Positions 8,896 through 17,627 of a stretch of DNA of 64,000 bases are shown piece by piece. The first letter of the stretch is position 1, and each line of letters begins with the position of its first letter. This stretch comes from an uncultured Dehalococcoidia bacterium (lineage in GTDB: Bacteria > Chloroflexota > Dehalococcoidia > Lucifugimonadales > GCA-2712585): contig OY282371.1 of NCBI GenBank assembly GCA_958295715.1, positions 1,535,697 to 1,599,696 of the forward strand. The letters are read 5' to 3'. The translations under genes were made by a program, and so were the position numbers. The notes under the pieces are model-generated. The model was not told the origin of the DNA. It saw only the letters and a list, made by a program, of their open reading frames with translations, and made no database searches.

Positions 8896-9637
8896 GGGGC
8901 ATTTGTCTCCACGTTTCCCCGTCTATGACAGCAGCCTCCCCCGACCGCTTGCCGCGCCTTCCCCCAAGCTGTTTGAGGAAGAAGGCAACGCCCGCATCGC
9001 GTGACTGGTCCCGCAGGTCCCGCGCCCATTCTATGCTCATAGGCCTAGCGGACGGGCCGCTTTCACCTCCAGCGATGACCCATTGCACGTCGCCGCCATC
9101 GAGCCAGCGTCTAAGGTCGACCTCCTCAAGCAGCGGTTCCGCGGACACGAAGCGCACCGCCGCCGGCAGCCGCGCCAGCACGGAAATCCTCGGGGCGTAT
9201 TTCTGGCTCTCCACCGACGTTCCTATCCATACCCTGGCCGGCCACGCCCCCCCGTAACGGTCCCGGTTGCGATTCCACCATCCAACGGCTCTCCCCGGCC
9301 GCTTTGTCAGGACTTGGAATATATGCCCTCGCCGCGTTGCCGCCGCGCGCATCACGTCAAAAATCCGGGTGACGAAATCATAGGGCACGCGGGGGTGAAA
9401 GACGTCGGACATGCTGTTGACAAAGACGCTGCGGGGCGTTGCCCAGCGCAATGGGGCATCTAGCCGCTCAGGCAGCAGTTGAACCACCCCCGGGCCTGCC
9501 GAGTACCCGGGGACTGCCATAGCTCTCAGCCGGGGGTACAGGGCGAACATGTAGCAGTGGTCGCAGCCGGGAGACACGCGCGTGCAGCCCGTGACCGGAT
9601 TCCAGGTCTCATCCGTCCACTCAATAGTCGATGACAT
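8879..9637 (-). CDS. Three-Cys-motif protein, DUF5131 / phage Gp37-Gp68 family
   Basis: The 252-residue protein starts MSSTIEWTDETWNPVTGC and carries Cys18, Cys25 and Cys28 in GCTRVSPGCDHCY, the family's three-Cys motif, which resembles an iron-sulfur binding site of radical-SAM type. Further family segments are VFVNSMSDVFHPRVP, FQVLTKRPGRA, RVWIGTSVESQKYAPRI, FVSAEPLLEEVDL and WVIAGGESGPSARPM. Its target is unknown; such genes are common on phages and mobile islands next to tcmP. It is the first gene of a three-gene operon with a recognisable promoter about 40-65 bp upstream, and AAGGGG lies about 12 nt before ATG 9637. Confidence 0.9.
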   Translation of the reverse strand: MSSTIEWTDETWNPVTGCTRVSPGCDHCYMFALYPRLRAMAVPGYSAGPGVVQLLPERLDAPLRWATPRSVFVNSMSDVFHPRVPYDFVTRIFDVMRAAATRRGHIFQVLTKRPGRAVGWWNRNRDRYGGAWPARVWIGTSVESQKYAPRISVLARLPAAVRFVSAEPLLEEVDLRRWLDGGDVQWVIAGGESGPSARPMSIEWARDLRDQSRDAGVAFFLKQLGGRRGKRSGEAAVIDGETWRQMPHGESG

Positions 9638-9668
9638 GGCGACAACGCCCCTTATTGGCTGGAATTTA

Positions 9669-9703
9669 TGTTCTTATAATAAGTCATAAGTCTGCTTTGT
9701 CAA
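9669..9703 (-). promoter_or_regulatory. Sigma70-type promoter of the three-Cys/tcmP/helicase operon
   Basis: On the minus strand a perfect -35 TTGACA (9703-9698) is followed after 16 bp by -10 TATTAT (9681-9676). Transcription would start near 9669, leaving about 32 nt before ATG 9637. The stretch is clearly AT-rich against the GC-rich surroundings. Confidence 0.7.
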
Positions 9704-9742
9704 GCCCACACCGGTTGAATCGCCTCAAGCCCTTCTAATTAC

Positions 9743-12700
9743 CTAAAGGCCCTCAAACTTGTCCAGGGTCCGCTGGCGGTGGGTGGGGCTGACGGCGTTC
9801 TCGGTGAAGTCGGTGAAGATGAAGCGCAGTTCGCCGGCGGTTAGCCCGTAGGCGCGGGCCACCAGCGCGTCAATCTCCGCCCGCATGTCGGAGCGTTCGG
9901 CCTCGGTCAACGGCCCGCACTCCACGCCGGCCTCCGCGGCGAACTCGGCAAACCGCTCGTTCACGCAGGACAACCGGGCGGCCAGCGTCCCGATGCGCTG
10001 CCAGGGGGTGGTTTCCGGCGGGGGGAAGCAGAGCATGTTGAGGATGAAGTAGGTCAGGTTTGTTTCAACATACCTTCTGGCTTGCCAGTCAAGTGAAAGG
10101 CTATTCATTACAGCTAAGACGTAAGCTTGGGCGATTGAAGACCATCCACCGGTGATAACGTACGGGGCTTTGTGAGTTAGGGGGGTTTGTGGCGGTATCA
10201 AGCAGGCAATTACCGTCCGAGAGTTCGTCCGGTTGGTAACGTCTCGGAAGGCTATACGGCAGTGATTCATTGGGTGGGTATTAGGGTCAGCGAGGAAGTT
10301 TGCAGGAAACATACGCTTGAAAACGCGAGAGCGCACACGCTTCCGTTGCACGAATGAAAGAACCTCATTCCACAGAGAGTATCCAGCGGGTTCATTGCCA
10401 TGGGGTTCATACTGATTGAAGGAGCGGCCCTTCCATACGGGAATCCGTCCCTCGCCGGGAGGGTGAGTGAAAAGAGCGCGCTGCTGAGCCTCGTCTAGCT
10501 CTCTATACGGAATTGCACGAGGCTCAGCAGCGCGCTCTTTTGAATTTTTTTGGTTTTTGGGGTTTTGCAACCTATCGAAGCGCACGCCACGCCGCATCTT
10601 TCTCAACACGTCTGCGTGGGTGGGAGTGGGCAGCAGTGGCAACTCCCATGTCGGCTCATTGCTGGAATCGTTCACCGGCGGGGGAGTCCACGAGGCGAGG
10701 TCGGCCAGATCGACCTGCACGCCGGGACCGGCGATATAGTCAGCGAACTCCCGCTCGCAGCGAGCGGGACCCGTCGTGGTCAGGGAATCCGCCACGGAAA
10801 TGCCGACCTTAGCTGTCACCAAGGCTATCGAGTACTGAGGATGAATTTCAAAGGCCCAACGCCGGTTGTTCAATAGGAAGTCAACCCGGCTGGGCCGGGC
10901 CTCTTTGAAGAACCAGCGCCGGAAGCCCCTGCTCCCGTCGTTCAGGAAGGCCACTCTCGGCAGCACCACGCCCAAGAAACCCCGATTCCGCGCGATGGAG
11001 GCGTACCGTTCGCAGAACAGCTTGTATAGGTCGGTGTCCCCGCTCCCCTGGATGGTGTAGCCGTTCTCCGGCCTGAAGAACTTGCGCTGCTCCTCAACCG
11101 TCCGTTTGCCGTCCTCTATCTCCCGTTGGAGTTCGGGCCTCTGGCGGAAGAGCCGCCCCGCCCGCTCATCCCGCTCCAGCCCCGAACGCAGGCCGCGAAT
11201 CCCGGGGTCGTGGAGGGCCAGGAAACCGGGCATCTCGAACTTGACCTTGTTCCACGGGGGGTTGCCCACCACCACGTCGAAGCCGGGGCGCTCCCGGTGG
11301 AAGACGTTGGGAAATTCCAAGGGCCAGTGGAAGAAGCGGTATCGCGAGGCCACGCCCTCAGCCTTGCCAATAGGGCCGGCTATATTGGCGGTCTTGGCTT
11401 CGTCGCCTTCCACGATGGCCTTCGCGTTGATCTCCAGGATATACCTGGCGTCGTCCAGTCCAAGGGGCTCAGCGGCCCACAGGTCGAAGGCGGTTCTCAG
11501 CCCGGCGGTGGCCTCGCGCAGGCCGGCGCCCAACTCCTCCGAGCGTTTCACCTCGTCGGGGGTGCGGTCCGGGTTCTCGGCTAACATGCGCTGCAACCCG
11601 GCGGCGCGCTCCATCGCGTTGCTCACGAAGAGTCCCGTAATAAGGGGGCTGTCGCTTTTGCCGACGACGGACGGGTCGGCCACGCCGATGAGGGCGTCGC
11701 CGTACTTGAGGTTGCTGCCCAGGTAGGACAGGGCCAGGCCGGGGACGAAGGAGGCCAGCCACAGGGTGACGTTGGCGACCTCCACTGCCATGGGGGAGAG
11801 GTCCACACCATAGATGCAGCGTTTGAGGATGAGCCTGTGCAGCAGGTCTACGGCGTCGGGCGGGCGGCTTGTCGAGTCCCCCTCCTGGGCCAACTCGCTG
11901 AACTGTTGGGCGATGGCGGGCAGGCCGCCCACCTCAGCCAGGAACAGGTCAATGCGGTCGGCCATCTTGGACAGGGCCGCCGTGAGGAAGTGAGCGCTGC
12001 CCATGGCCGGGTCTACCACCGAGAAGTCGAACAGCCGTTGGGCCGCTTCGTTGGAGTCCCTAGCGGCCAACTCTCTAATCCCTTCGAGGTGCTCTTCAAG
12101 GGCCGGCAGCAGCGAATGGTTGAGCAGGTGGTCCACGAACTCGCGCCGCGTGTAGAACACGCCCCCGGCCTTGCGCCCGCCGGCCTCCGCCTGGTAGTAA
12201 AGCTGCGCCTTGGTCACCTCGGGCCGCTCGCCGGCGCGGACGGGACGGAACACGTCCTGCCTGGAATCGTAGGCCAGGTCTTCCGGGGCGCGGGTCAGCC
12301 GAAAGGTGAGCAAGGCTTCGTAGATGGCCCCCAGGTGGCCGATTTGCAGGCCGGCGTAGTCCAACCCGGGGGCGTCGGGCTTGTCGGTCTCGTAGGCGAT
12401 GGACGACAGCGCGGGGGCGAGATAAACGTCGGCGACCTCAGCCTCTTCCAGCAAGGCGCTGCCAGGGAAGCCGGAGGCGGCGAAGAGGCTGCCGTTGTAG
12501 GCGGGAACCCCGGCGGAACGGGCGCCCGTTCGCACCATTCTTACCAGCGTGCGGAGCCGGTCCCATAGCTGGGTGGCCCCCCGGCTGAACCGGCCGCCCT
12601 GGTCCCTCTGCGAGTCCTCGGCAAGCTGGCGCGCGCTGTAGGGCCGGTAGGCCGCGGAACCGATGGGCAGGTAGCCGCGGGCCTCGGTGTGAAGCAGGAA

Positions 12701-13831
12701 CATGAACCGGAACACCAGGGTCAGCGCGGCCTCCTCGATGCGCCGGAGCCGCTCCCTGTCGCTCAAGTCGGCGCCCTGGGATTCAAGCCACTCGCCAAGA
12801 CCTCGCGCGATGTTGGGCAGGGCGTCCTTGATGAGCCGCTCCTCCAGGCCCTTCCGCAGCTCCTCGCCGAAGTCCTTCGCCTCGGTGACCCACTCGCTGA
12901 GCCAACCGTTTTCCTTGAGCGACCCCGGGGCGAGAAGGCCGAGGTAGAGACGGTCCTTCCGCTCCAACTCGCCGGTGTCCATCTCCAAATGCTGGCCCGT
13001 CGCCGGCCCTACGGGAGGCCGCCGGTGGAATAACCGGTAGCGGCCACCGGCGGCCAGGACGCCCCATTCCGCCCCATGCTGCCCACAGTCCGCCAAGACC
13101 ATCCCTTCGGGCAGCTCCCCCCTGTCCGTGAGGCGGCTGAACATGGAGGCGTCCCGGTGGGGATGCACCACGGCAACCGGGGCGTTGTCGTGTCGCAGCA
13201 GGTAGCCGCGCCGGGGCAGCTTCTCGACCTGGTAGCCCATGCCCTGGAACAACGCCCGCCACGCCACGCCGCCGGTGGACGTCATGCCCTCGACGGCGCC
13301 GGCCAACCGCCCTTCGTTGACAGGCCGGCGCAGCCGCTCGCGCACGAAGTGGGGCGTGAGCAGGTCCTTGACTCGCAGACCGGGGACCACCGCCTCCTCA
13401 AGCCGGCTGAACTCCCGGGCCAAGAACGCCGCCGCCTCTCGGGTCGCCATATCCCGGCCCGCCACCAACAGATCGATGACCCGCCCGGCGGGCAACTCCC
13501 GGAGGGGCCGGGCGTCCTGGGGGCCGGCGACCCGAACTTTGGACTCATCGTCTGACGGGGCTAGCAGGACCACGGGATAGGCCATGTGGCCCTTTCTGGC
13601 CTCCCACAACTTGCCCAGCGCGGTCTCGCTTGAAGCGCCGGCGGCCCACAGGAGGTGATACGCCGGCGTCTCCCAGACCGTCGCAGAGGAACGGGCCGGC
13701 GAAGTCCAGGTTCGCCCGGCGCCAAAGGCGGCCTCCAGCCGCACGGCTGTCTGATTGGTGGGAAGCAATGTCATGAGCGCGCTTTCACTAGTGTACGCTA
13801 AGGGACCCACGGCAATCCTTGACATTACCAA
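9743..13831 (-). CDS. Large Eco57I/PglX-type N6-adenine DNA methylase
   Basis: The protein has up to 1362 residues. SAM motif I is VVDPAMGSAHFL (about 605-616) and catalytic motif IV is VVVGNPPWNKVKF (about 850-862), typical of gamma-class adenine methylases. VFYTRREFVDHLL precedes them, as in PglX and type IIG enzymes. The ~500-residue N-terminal region shows no nuclease motif I recognise, and the C-terminal part resembles a target-recognition region. The first start is TTG 13831 with ATG 13825 two codons later; MTLLPTNQTAVRLEA at about 13774 is another plausible start. It lies 105 bp upstream of the three-Cys operon. Predicted role: self-marking methylation for the PLD-helicase, from context. 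Confidence 0.85.
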   Translation of the reverse strand: MVMSRIAVGPLAYTSESALMTLLPTNQTAVRLEAAFGAGRTWTSPARSSATVWETPAYHLLWAAGASSETALGKLWEARKGHMAYPVVLLAPSDDESKVRVAGPQDARPLRELPAGRVIDLLVAGRDMATREAAAFLAREFSRLEEAVVPGLRVKDLLTPHFVRERLRRPVNEGRLAGAVEGMTSTGGVAWRALFQGMGYQVEKLPRRGYLLRHDNAPVAVVHPHRDASMFSRLTDRGELPEGMVLADCGQHGAEWGVLAAGGRYRLFHRRPPVGPATGQHLEMDTGELERKDRLYLGLLAPGSLKENGWLSEWVTEAKDFGEELRKGLEERLIKDALPNIARGLGEWLESQGADLSDRERLRRIEEAALTLVFRFMFLLHTEARGYLPIGSAAYRPYSARQLAEDSQRDQGGRFSRGATQLWDRLRTLVRMVRTGARSAGVPAYNGSLFAASGFPGSALLEEAEVADVYLAPALSSIAYETDKPDAPGLDYAGLQIGHLGAIYEALLTFRLTRAPEDLAYDSRQDVFRPVRAGERPEVTKAQLYYQAEAGGRKAGGVFYTRREFVDHLLNHSLLPALEEHLEGIRELAARDSNEAAQRLFDFSVVDPAMGSAHFLTAALSKMADRIDLFLAEVGGLPAIAQQFSELAQEGDSTSRPPDAVDLLHRLILKRCIYGVDLSPMAVEVANVTLWLASFVPGLALSYLGSNLKYGDALIGVADPSVVGKSDSPLITGLFVSNAMERAAGLQRMLAENPDRTPDEVKRSEELGAGLREATAGLRTAFDLWAAEPLGLDDARYILEINAKAIVEGDEAKTANIAGPIGKAEGVASRYRFFHWPLEFPNVFHRERPGFDVVVGNPPWNKVKFEMPGFLALHDPGIRGLRSGLERDERAGRLFRQRPELQREIEDGKRTVEEQRKFFRPENGYTIQGSGDTDLYKLFCERYASIARNRGFLGVVLPRVAFLNDGSRGFRRWFFKEARPSRVDFLLNNRRWAFEIHPQYSIALVTAKVGISVADSLTTTGPARCEREFADYIAGPGVQVDLADLASWTPPPVNDSSNEPTWELPLLPTPTHADVLRKMRRGVRFDRLQNPKNQKNSKERAAEPRAIPYRELDEAQQRALFTHPPGEGRIPVWKGRSFNQYEPHGNEPAGYSLWNEVLSFVQRKRVRSRVFKRMFPANFLADPNTHPMNHCRIAFRDVTNRTNSRTVIACLIPPQTPLTHKAPYVITGGWSSIAQAYVLAVMNSLSLDWQARRYVETNLTYFILNMLCFPPPETTPWQRIGTLAARLSCVNERFAEFAAEAGVECGPLTEAERSDMRAEIDALVARAYGLTAGELRFIFTDFTENAVSPTHRQRTLDKFEGL

Positions 13832-13892
13832 CTATCACCGTGCGGTTGCAAGCGGTCGGCTTGTTTGCGCGGGCTGGAAGGCGTTGGAGGCC

Positions 13893-13945
13893 GCCTCAAT
13901 GGCCACACCAGAGGCATTGTGCATATCCTGTCCAACAAGGACGAA
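13893..13945 (-). pseudogene. 53-bp relic of a ThsB-like TIR gene
   Basis: On the minus strand the segment reads FVLVGQDMHNASGVAIE. The intact TIR gene reads FVLVGQDTHNAPGVVVE at 4215-4267. I count 45 of 53 matching bases with no gaps. An in-frame TAG lies two codons upstream, and the frame runs into unrelated codons downstream, so no functional protein remains. It is in the same orientation as the intact gene, about 9.7 kb away, with the methylase/three-Cys/tcmP/helicase genes between them. Confidence 0.75.
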
Positions 13946-14069
13946 TTGGCGCTAATATAACATCGCCGGCTGTGTTACACTGCATTATCCGACGCGCGGC
14001 GTGAGTCAGCGCTAAGGGCGATGCGCGCGAGGTGGCCCGTGCTGTTGGGACGGGCCGGCAAGGAAGATG

Positions 14070-14089
14070 GATTCCCGCCTGCGCGGGAA
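14070..14089. repeat. REP-like palindrome
   Basis: ATTCCCGC and GCGGGAAT form a perfect 8-bp stem around CTGC. This is the dispersed palindrome type often found between genes in GC-rich bacteria. It could also act as a weak hairpin, but no T-run follows. A shorter relative occurs at 18725-18738. Confidence 0.6.
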
Positions 14090-14282
14090 TGACGGAAAGG
14101 GGGATGGCCCCGCCGGCCCCCGGTCTAGCGAGAAGGCCATCCGGCAGGGACGATAAGTTATGACAACCACCACTTCAGCCCAGAACGCCGCCGGCCCCCC
14201 GCGCCGCAGGGATAGGCGCGTGTGATGGCCCTGTCGCTCCTCGCCAGCCCTCAGCCCGGGAGACGCGCTTAAGAAGCTGCTG

Positions 14283-15188
14283 ATGACCACTCTAAAGAAA
14301 GCCAACCGTAACCCGGCGCCGCCCCGCGTGGACACGCGGGTATTGAAACGGCTGGTCCGCAACATCCTCCCGGCGCGGGTTCACGGCGCGCTGCGCCGAG
14401 CCGTCCACGGCTGGCGGCTCAACCGGGCCCCTGTGATGGCGGTGGACGTGACCCCCCTCCCCAAGGCGGCGGAGGTCTCATTCCCCGATATCCTCTGCGG
14501 CGACGGCGCGGCCGCAGGCTGGGAAAAGGCGAAGACCCTTATAGGTGAAGTCTACGAATACGCGCTGAGGACTCACGCCACCGACCCCGGAAGCTGCCGG
14601 GCAATCTACCACCTAGTCCGCCATTTCCAACCGCGCGCGCTTCTGGAAATCGGCGCCAACCGCGGCGCGTCCACCCTGCACGTCGCCATGGCCATGCGGG
14701 AGTACCGGGACGCAGACCCCCCGCCGCGCCTGGTCACCCTGGACATCTTCGACGTCAACAACCCCGCATCCGCCGGGGCGAAGCGGTACCGCATCGCCAC
14801 CCCGCCCCGGGAGCTGCTGGCCCAGCTGGACTGCGACGGCATGGTGGAATTTTCCATCGCCCGGTCCACCGACTATCTAAGCGGGCGCGTAGGGGAGTTC
14901 GACTTCATCCTCATAGACCACGCCCCCATCGCGGAGGTCGCCTACCGGGATATCGCCCTGGCAATCAACGCCCTGCGCCCGGGCGGGCAGATCCTGATTC
15001 ACTCCTACTTCCCCGGCGGAAAACCCCTGGGCGATGAGGAGCGCGTTAACTCCGACTCCCACCTGGCCGTGGGCCGTCTGAGCCGGGAGGGCGCCCGCCT
15101 GGTCGCCTTGCCCCTGGGCGAACTGCCCTGGCCGGCGAAGCGTGGCGGGTCGAACCTCTCCAGCCTGGCCCTTTTGGCGAGGGAATGA
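14283..15188 (+). CDS. Class I SAM-dependent methyltransferase (Methyltransf_24-like)
   Basis: The 301-residue protein has motif I ALLEIGANRGASTLH (about 116-130), LVTLDIFDVNNPA for post-I, FSIARSTDYLSGRVGEFDFILIDH covering motif II, and ALRPGGQILIHSYFP for motif III. The layout resembles methyltransferases and cephalosporin-hydroxylase-like proteins seen in glycan clusters. The N-terminal ~60 residues are basic and of unknown role. It is the first + strand gene beyond the defence island. The acceptor is unknown; a sugar hydroxyl is a reasonable guess from context. Confidence 0.82.
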   Translation: MTTLKKANRNPAPPRVDTRVLKRLVRNILPARVHGALRRAVHGWRLNRAPVMAVDVTPLPKAAEVSFPDILCGDGAAAGWEKAKTLIGEVYEYALRTHATDPGSCRAIYHLVRHFQPRALLEIGANRGASTLHVAMAMREYRDADPPPRLVTLDIFDVNNPASAGAKRYRIATPPRELLAQLDCDGMVEFSIARSTDYLSGRVGEFDFILIDHAPIAEVAYRDIALAINALRPGGQILIHSYFPGGKPLGDEERVNSDSHLAVGRLSREGARLVALPLGELPWPAKRGGSNLSSLALLARE

Positions 15189-15248
15189 CTAAGGGCGAAT
15201 TGCTCTGTTAGTGTATAGTGTGAAGCACACAACATAGGAGATTGTAGA

Positions 15249-16814
15249 ATGCAGCCATCCGAAGCGTCCACCGCCCCTTCCCGCCGCAAGCGGATCATGC
15301 TAATCGAGCCGCCCTTCAAGCGCCTCTACCACGACAACGCCTCGCTGGTGAAATTCCCCCTGGCCCTCGGCTACCTCTCGGGCGCGGTCTTGAAGTGGAC
15401 GGACTGGGAGGCGCAGGCCTACAACGCCGACTTCAACACGAAGAAGAAGGCTATCTCGGTCGACAACGCAACCCGCATTAAGGAAGGGATGGACCGTTAC
15501 CTGTGGACGCTGGCAGACCCGGCGGCGCCTATCTGGGAAGAGGTGCGGGCGGCAATCGCGGAGTTCGACCCGGACGTCGTTGGCATAAGCTCCAAAACCC
15601 AGAACTTCCCCTCCGCCATGAGGGTCGCGCGCATCGCCAAGGAGCACAACCCCGGTACGCTGGTCGTCCTGGGCGGCCCCCACGCCACCCTGTCCACCAT
15701 GACCGCGTTGGACTGCCCGGACATCGACGTGGCGGTCCTGGGCGAAGGGGAGATGACGCTAGTCGACCTGCTCAAGGCCTGGGAAAAGGACGCCCCCCTT
15801 GGCGAGGTGGCGGGGATAGTCTACCGGAAGGACGGCCGCAAGATGTTCGCGCCGCCCCGCGCTAACATGCCCAACCTCGACGAACTGCCCTTCCCGGCGG
15901 AGGCCGCGCCGCGAGTTCTCCGGGACTACGAGAGCTATCCGGCCGAGGCCTTCGGGTTCGTCTTCTCGGCCCGCGGTTGCCCTTACAGCTGCACCTTCTG
16001 CGAGTCCAAGGCCATCTGGACGCAAACGACCCGGTGGCGTTCGCCGGAAAACGTGGTGAGGGAGCTAAAGCTGCTCATGGAGCGGGGCGTCCGGTACGTC
16101 TACTTCGACGATGACACCTTCGGAATCAGGCAGAGCTACATCAAGGAACTGTGCGGCCTGATAGAAACCGAGCTCCCCAAACTCAAGTGGGGCTGCGAGA
16201 TAACCGTCGGCGTGGTGAAGGAGCAGTCGGTCGAGCAGATGCGACGCTCAGGCTGCGTGCTGGTAAATATCGGCGTCGAGTCCGGAAACAACGGGATACT
16301 TCGCAGCGTGAAGAAGGGGCACCTCATCGAGAAGGCGTATCCGGCGGTGGACATCTGCCGGCGGGCGGGCATCGAGGTCGGGGCCTTCTTCATGGTTGGC
16401 TTCCCGGAGGAAACGGAGGAGACGCTGCAAGACACCCTGACGGCCATCAAAAAGATTAACGCCGACACCATCCTGCTGAGCATCTTCACGCCCTACCCCG
16501 GCTCCGAGCTATTCCAGGTGTGCAAGGATCTCGGGGTGGTGGACGACGACTTTGACATCACGATTTACAACCACCAGAGCCCGGAGAACTGCTTCACCGC
16601 CTACATCCCGCCGGAGCGGTTTAAGGAACTCGTCCGCGAGACAGCCTCAATCGTCGAACGCAAGAACCGCCGCGGCCGGTGGAGCCGGATGGCCCGGATG
16701 CTGCTCCACCGTGACTTCTATCGAATACACTACACGCTGCTGCGTTTCCTCCGCTCCCGCGCGGCGTGGTATTTCGACCGCCTCTTCCGGCGCCGCCTCA
16801 GGACGGCCCCTTGA
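15249..16814 (+). CDS. B12-binding-domain radical SAM protein
   Basis: The 521-residue protein begins with a cobalamin-binding fold (about 1-170: IMLIEPPFKRLY, VVGISSKTQNF, VLGGPHATLSTM, VAVLGEGEMTLVDLL). A radical SAM core follows with Cys244, Cys248 and Cys251 in ARGCPYSCTFCES, then YVYFDDDTFGIRQSYI, VNIGVESGNNGILRSVKKGH and GAFFMVGFPEET. These enzymes cleave SAM to perform methylations or rearrangements on unactivated carbon. The start is supported by AGGAG 8 nt before ATG 15249, and a TATAGT hexamer at 15214-15219 may be a -10 box without a clear -35. The stop forms a TGATG overlap with a possible start of the sulfotransferase. Confidence 0.92.
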   Translation: MQPSEASTAPSRRKRIMLIEPPFKRLYHDNASLVKFPLALGYLSGAVLKWTDWEAQAYNADFNTKKKAISVDNATRIKEGMDRYLWTLADPAAPIWEEVRAAIAEFDPDVVGISSKTQNFPSAMRVARIAKEHNPGTLVVLGGPHATLSTMTALDCPDIDVAVLGEGEMTLVDLLKAWEKDAPLGEVAGIVYRKDGRKMFAPPRANMPNLDELPFPAEAAPRVLRDYESYPAEAFGFVFSARGCPYSCTFCESKAIWTQTTRWRSPENVVRELKLLMERGVRYVYFDDDTFGIRQSYIKELCGLIETELPKLKWGCEITVGVVKEQSVEQMRRSGCVLVNIGVESGNNGILRSVKKGHLIEKAYPAVDICRRAGIEVGAFFMVGFPEETEETLQDTLTAIKKINADTILLSIFTPYPGSELFQVCKDLGVVDDDFDITIYNHQSPENCFTAYIPPERFKELVRETASIVERKNRRGRWSRMARMLLHRDFYRIHYTLLRFLRSRAAWYFDRLFRRRLRTAP

Positions 16815-16859
16815 TGCCGGCAGGGAGGGCGATTGCCTCCGAAATGACGCCAACAATTC

Positions 16860-16878
16860 GGGGGGGGGGGGGGGGGGG
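16860..16878 (+). repeat. Poly-G tract of 19 bases at the sulfotransferase start
   Basis: Nineteen consecutive G lie between ATG 16814 (overlapping the radical SAM stop as TGATG) and the sulfotransferase body. With 19 G the ATG 16814 frame ends 10 codons after the tract. With 18 or 21 G it would run directly into IVSVHVPKTGG. This is the architecture of a slipped-strand contingency tract. Confidence 0.85.
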
Positions 16879-17561
16879 TGATTGTGTCTGTCCATGTGCC
16901 TAAGACAGGGGGCAAGAGTTTCGGCCTCGCCCTTGAGCACTGCTTCGGAAGGCGGTTGCTGCGCGACTACAGGGACGACCGGCCTGAAGGCCCGCCTGTC
17001 TTCACCTGGTTGAGACGTTGGCGGAGCCGCGCTTGGGCGCGTTCTCACGCCGACGAGTTGGCTGGAAGCTACGACGCCATCCACGGCCACTTCACCGCAT
17101 CCAAATACCTCCCCCTCTTGGGGAGCGAGCGGGGGGTGGACTTCTGCGTCTTCTTGCGGGAACCGTGCGAGCGCACGATTGCAAACTATGTCAAAGATTC
17201 GAGCCCTAGAGCCCTCTCAAGGTATGACAGCTACAAAGCCAAACTGCTCCCGCTCAGCCTGTACGCGTCGCTGACCAAACAGCGCCGCATCTACAAGATT
17301 TACACTAGCAGCCTGCCAATAGAACAGTTCGCCTTCGTAGGAATCACTGAGGAGTACAAAGCCAGCCTGGCCCTCTTCAAGGCCATCTTCGGCGTCGACT
17401 TTCCGGAGATCCACGCCAGCGCCAACGAGGATGTTATGGTTCCGGAAGATTTCAGTCTCCGCGAGAGAAAAGCTATCAGGGCCAGTCAACGGGCGAATTA
17501 CGCGATTTATGACGACGCCCGGCGAAGATTCGAAGCCCTGTACGCCAAGCACGTCCGGTGA
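16878..17561 (+). CDS. Sulfotransferase-family protein, possibly phase-variable
   Basis: The 227-residue frame contains the PAPS 5'-phosphosulfate loop HVPKTGGKSF (6-15) and a 3'-phosphate segment FCVFLREPCERTIANY, as in sulfotransferase family 2 (heparan 2-O type). FAFVGITEEYKASLALF is also typical. It would transfer sulfate from PAPS to a glycan in the cytoplasm or at the membrane. The only start in the present frame is GTG 16878, formed by the last G of a 19-G run. The natural start is probably ATG 16814, which is one base out of frame as read. The gene is thus either OFF in this assembly or initiates weakly at GTG. Confidence 0.8.
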   Translation: MIVSVHVPKTGGKSFGLALEHCFGRRLLRDYRDDRPEGPPVFTWLRRWRSRAWARSHADELAGSYDAIHGHFTASKYLPLLGSERGVDFCVFLREPCERTIANYVKDSSPRALSRYDSYKAKLLPLSLYASLTKQRRIYKIYTSSLPIEQFAFVGITEEYKASLALFKAIFGVDFPEIHASANEDVMVPEDFSLRERKAIRASQRANYAIYDDARRRFEALYAKHVR

Positions 17562-17627
17562 GCGGAAGTTCAATATGACCGTTCTCAACTTGGCGCGGCC
17601 TGCGCAAATTTAGGCCCTGTCCCTAAC

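Larger units (their letters stand above)
13832..14282. other. 451-bp intergenic boundary between defence island and glycan genes
   Basis: No convincing gene is present. The segment holds the TIR relic (13893-13945) and an 8-bp inverted repeat (14070-14089). Several short + frames exist, but none has a recognisable product. It separates the divergent methylase gene from the + strand glycan genes. Confidence 0.6.

Noticed and set aside
9743-13831. Stand-alone type IIG restriction enzyme or BREX PglX
   Set aside because: No nuclease motif is visible in the N-terminal part, and no BREX partners (brxA, brxB, brxC, pglZ, brxL) are present in the window.
13755-13955. 66-codon + frame across the methylase start
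   Set aside because: It is antisense to the methylase 5' end and the TIR relic; the minus-strand similarity explains the sequence better.
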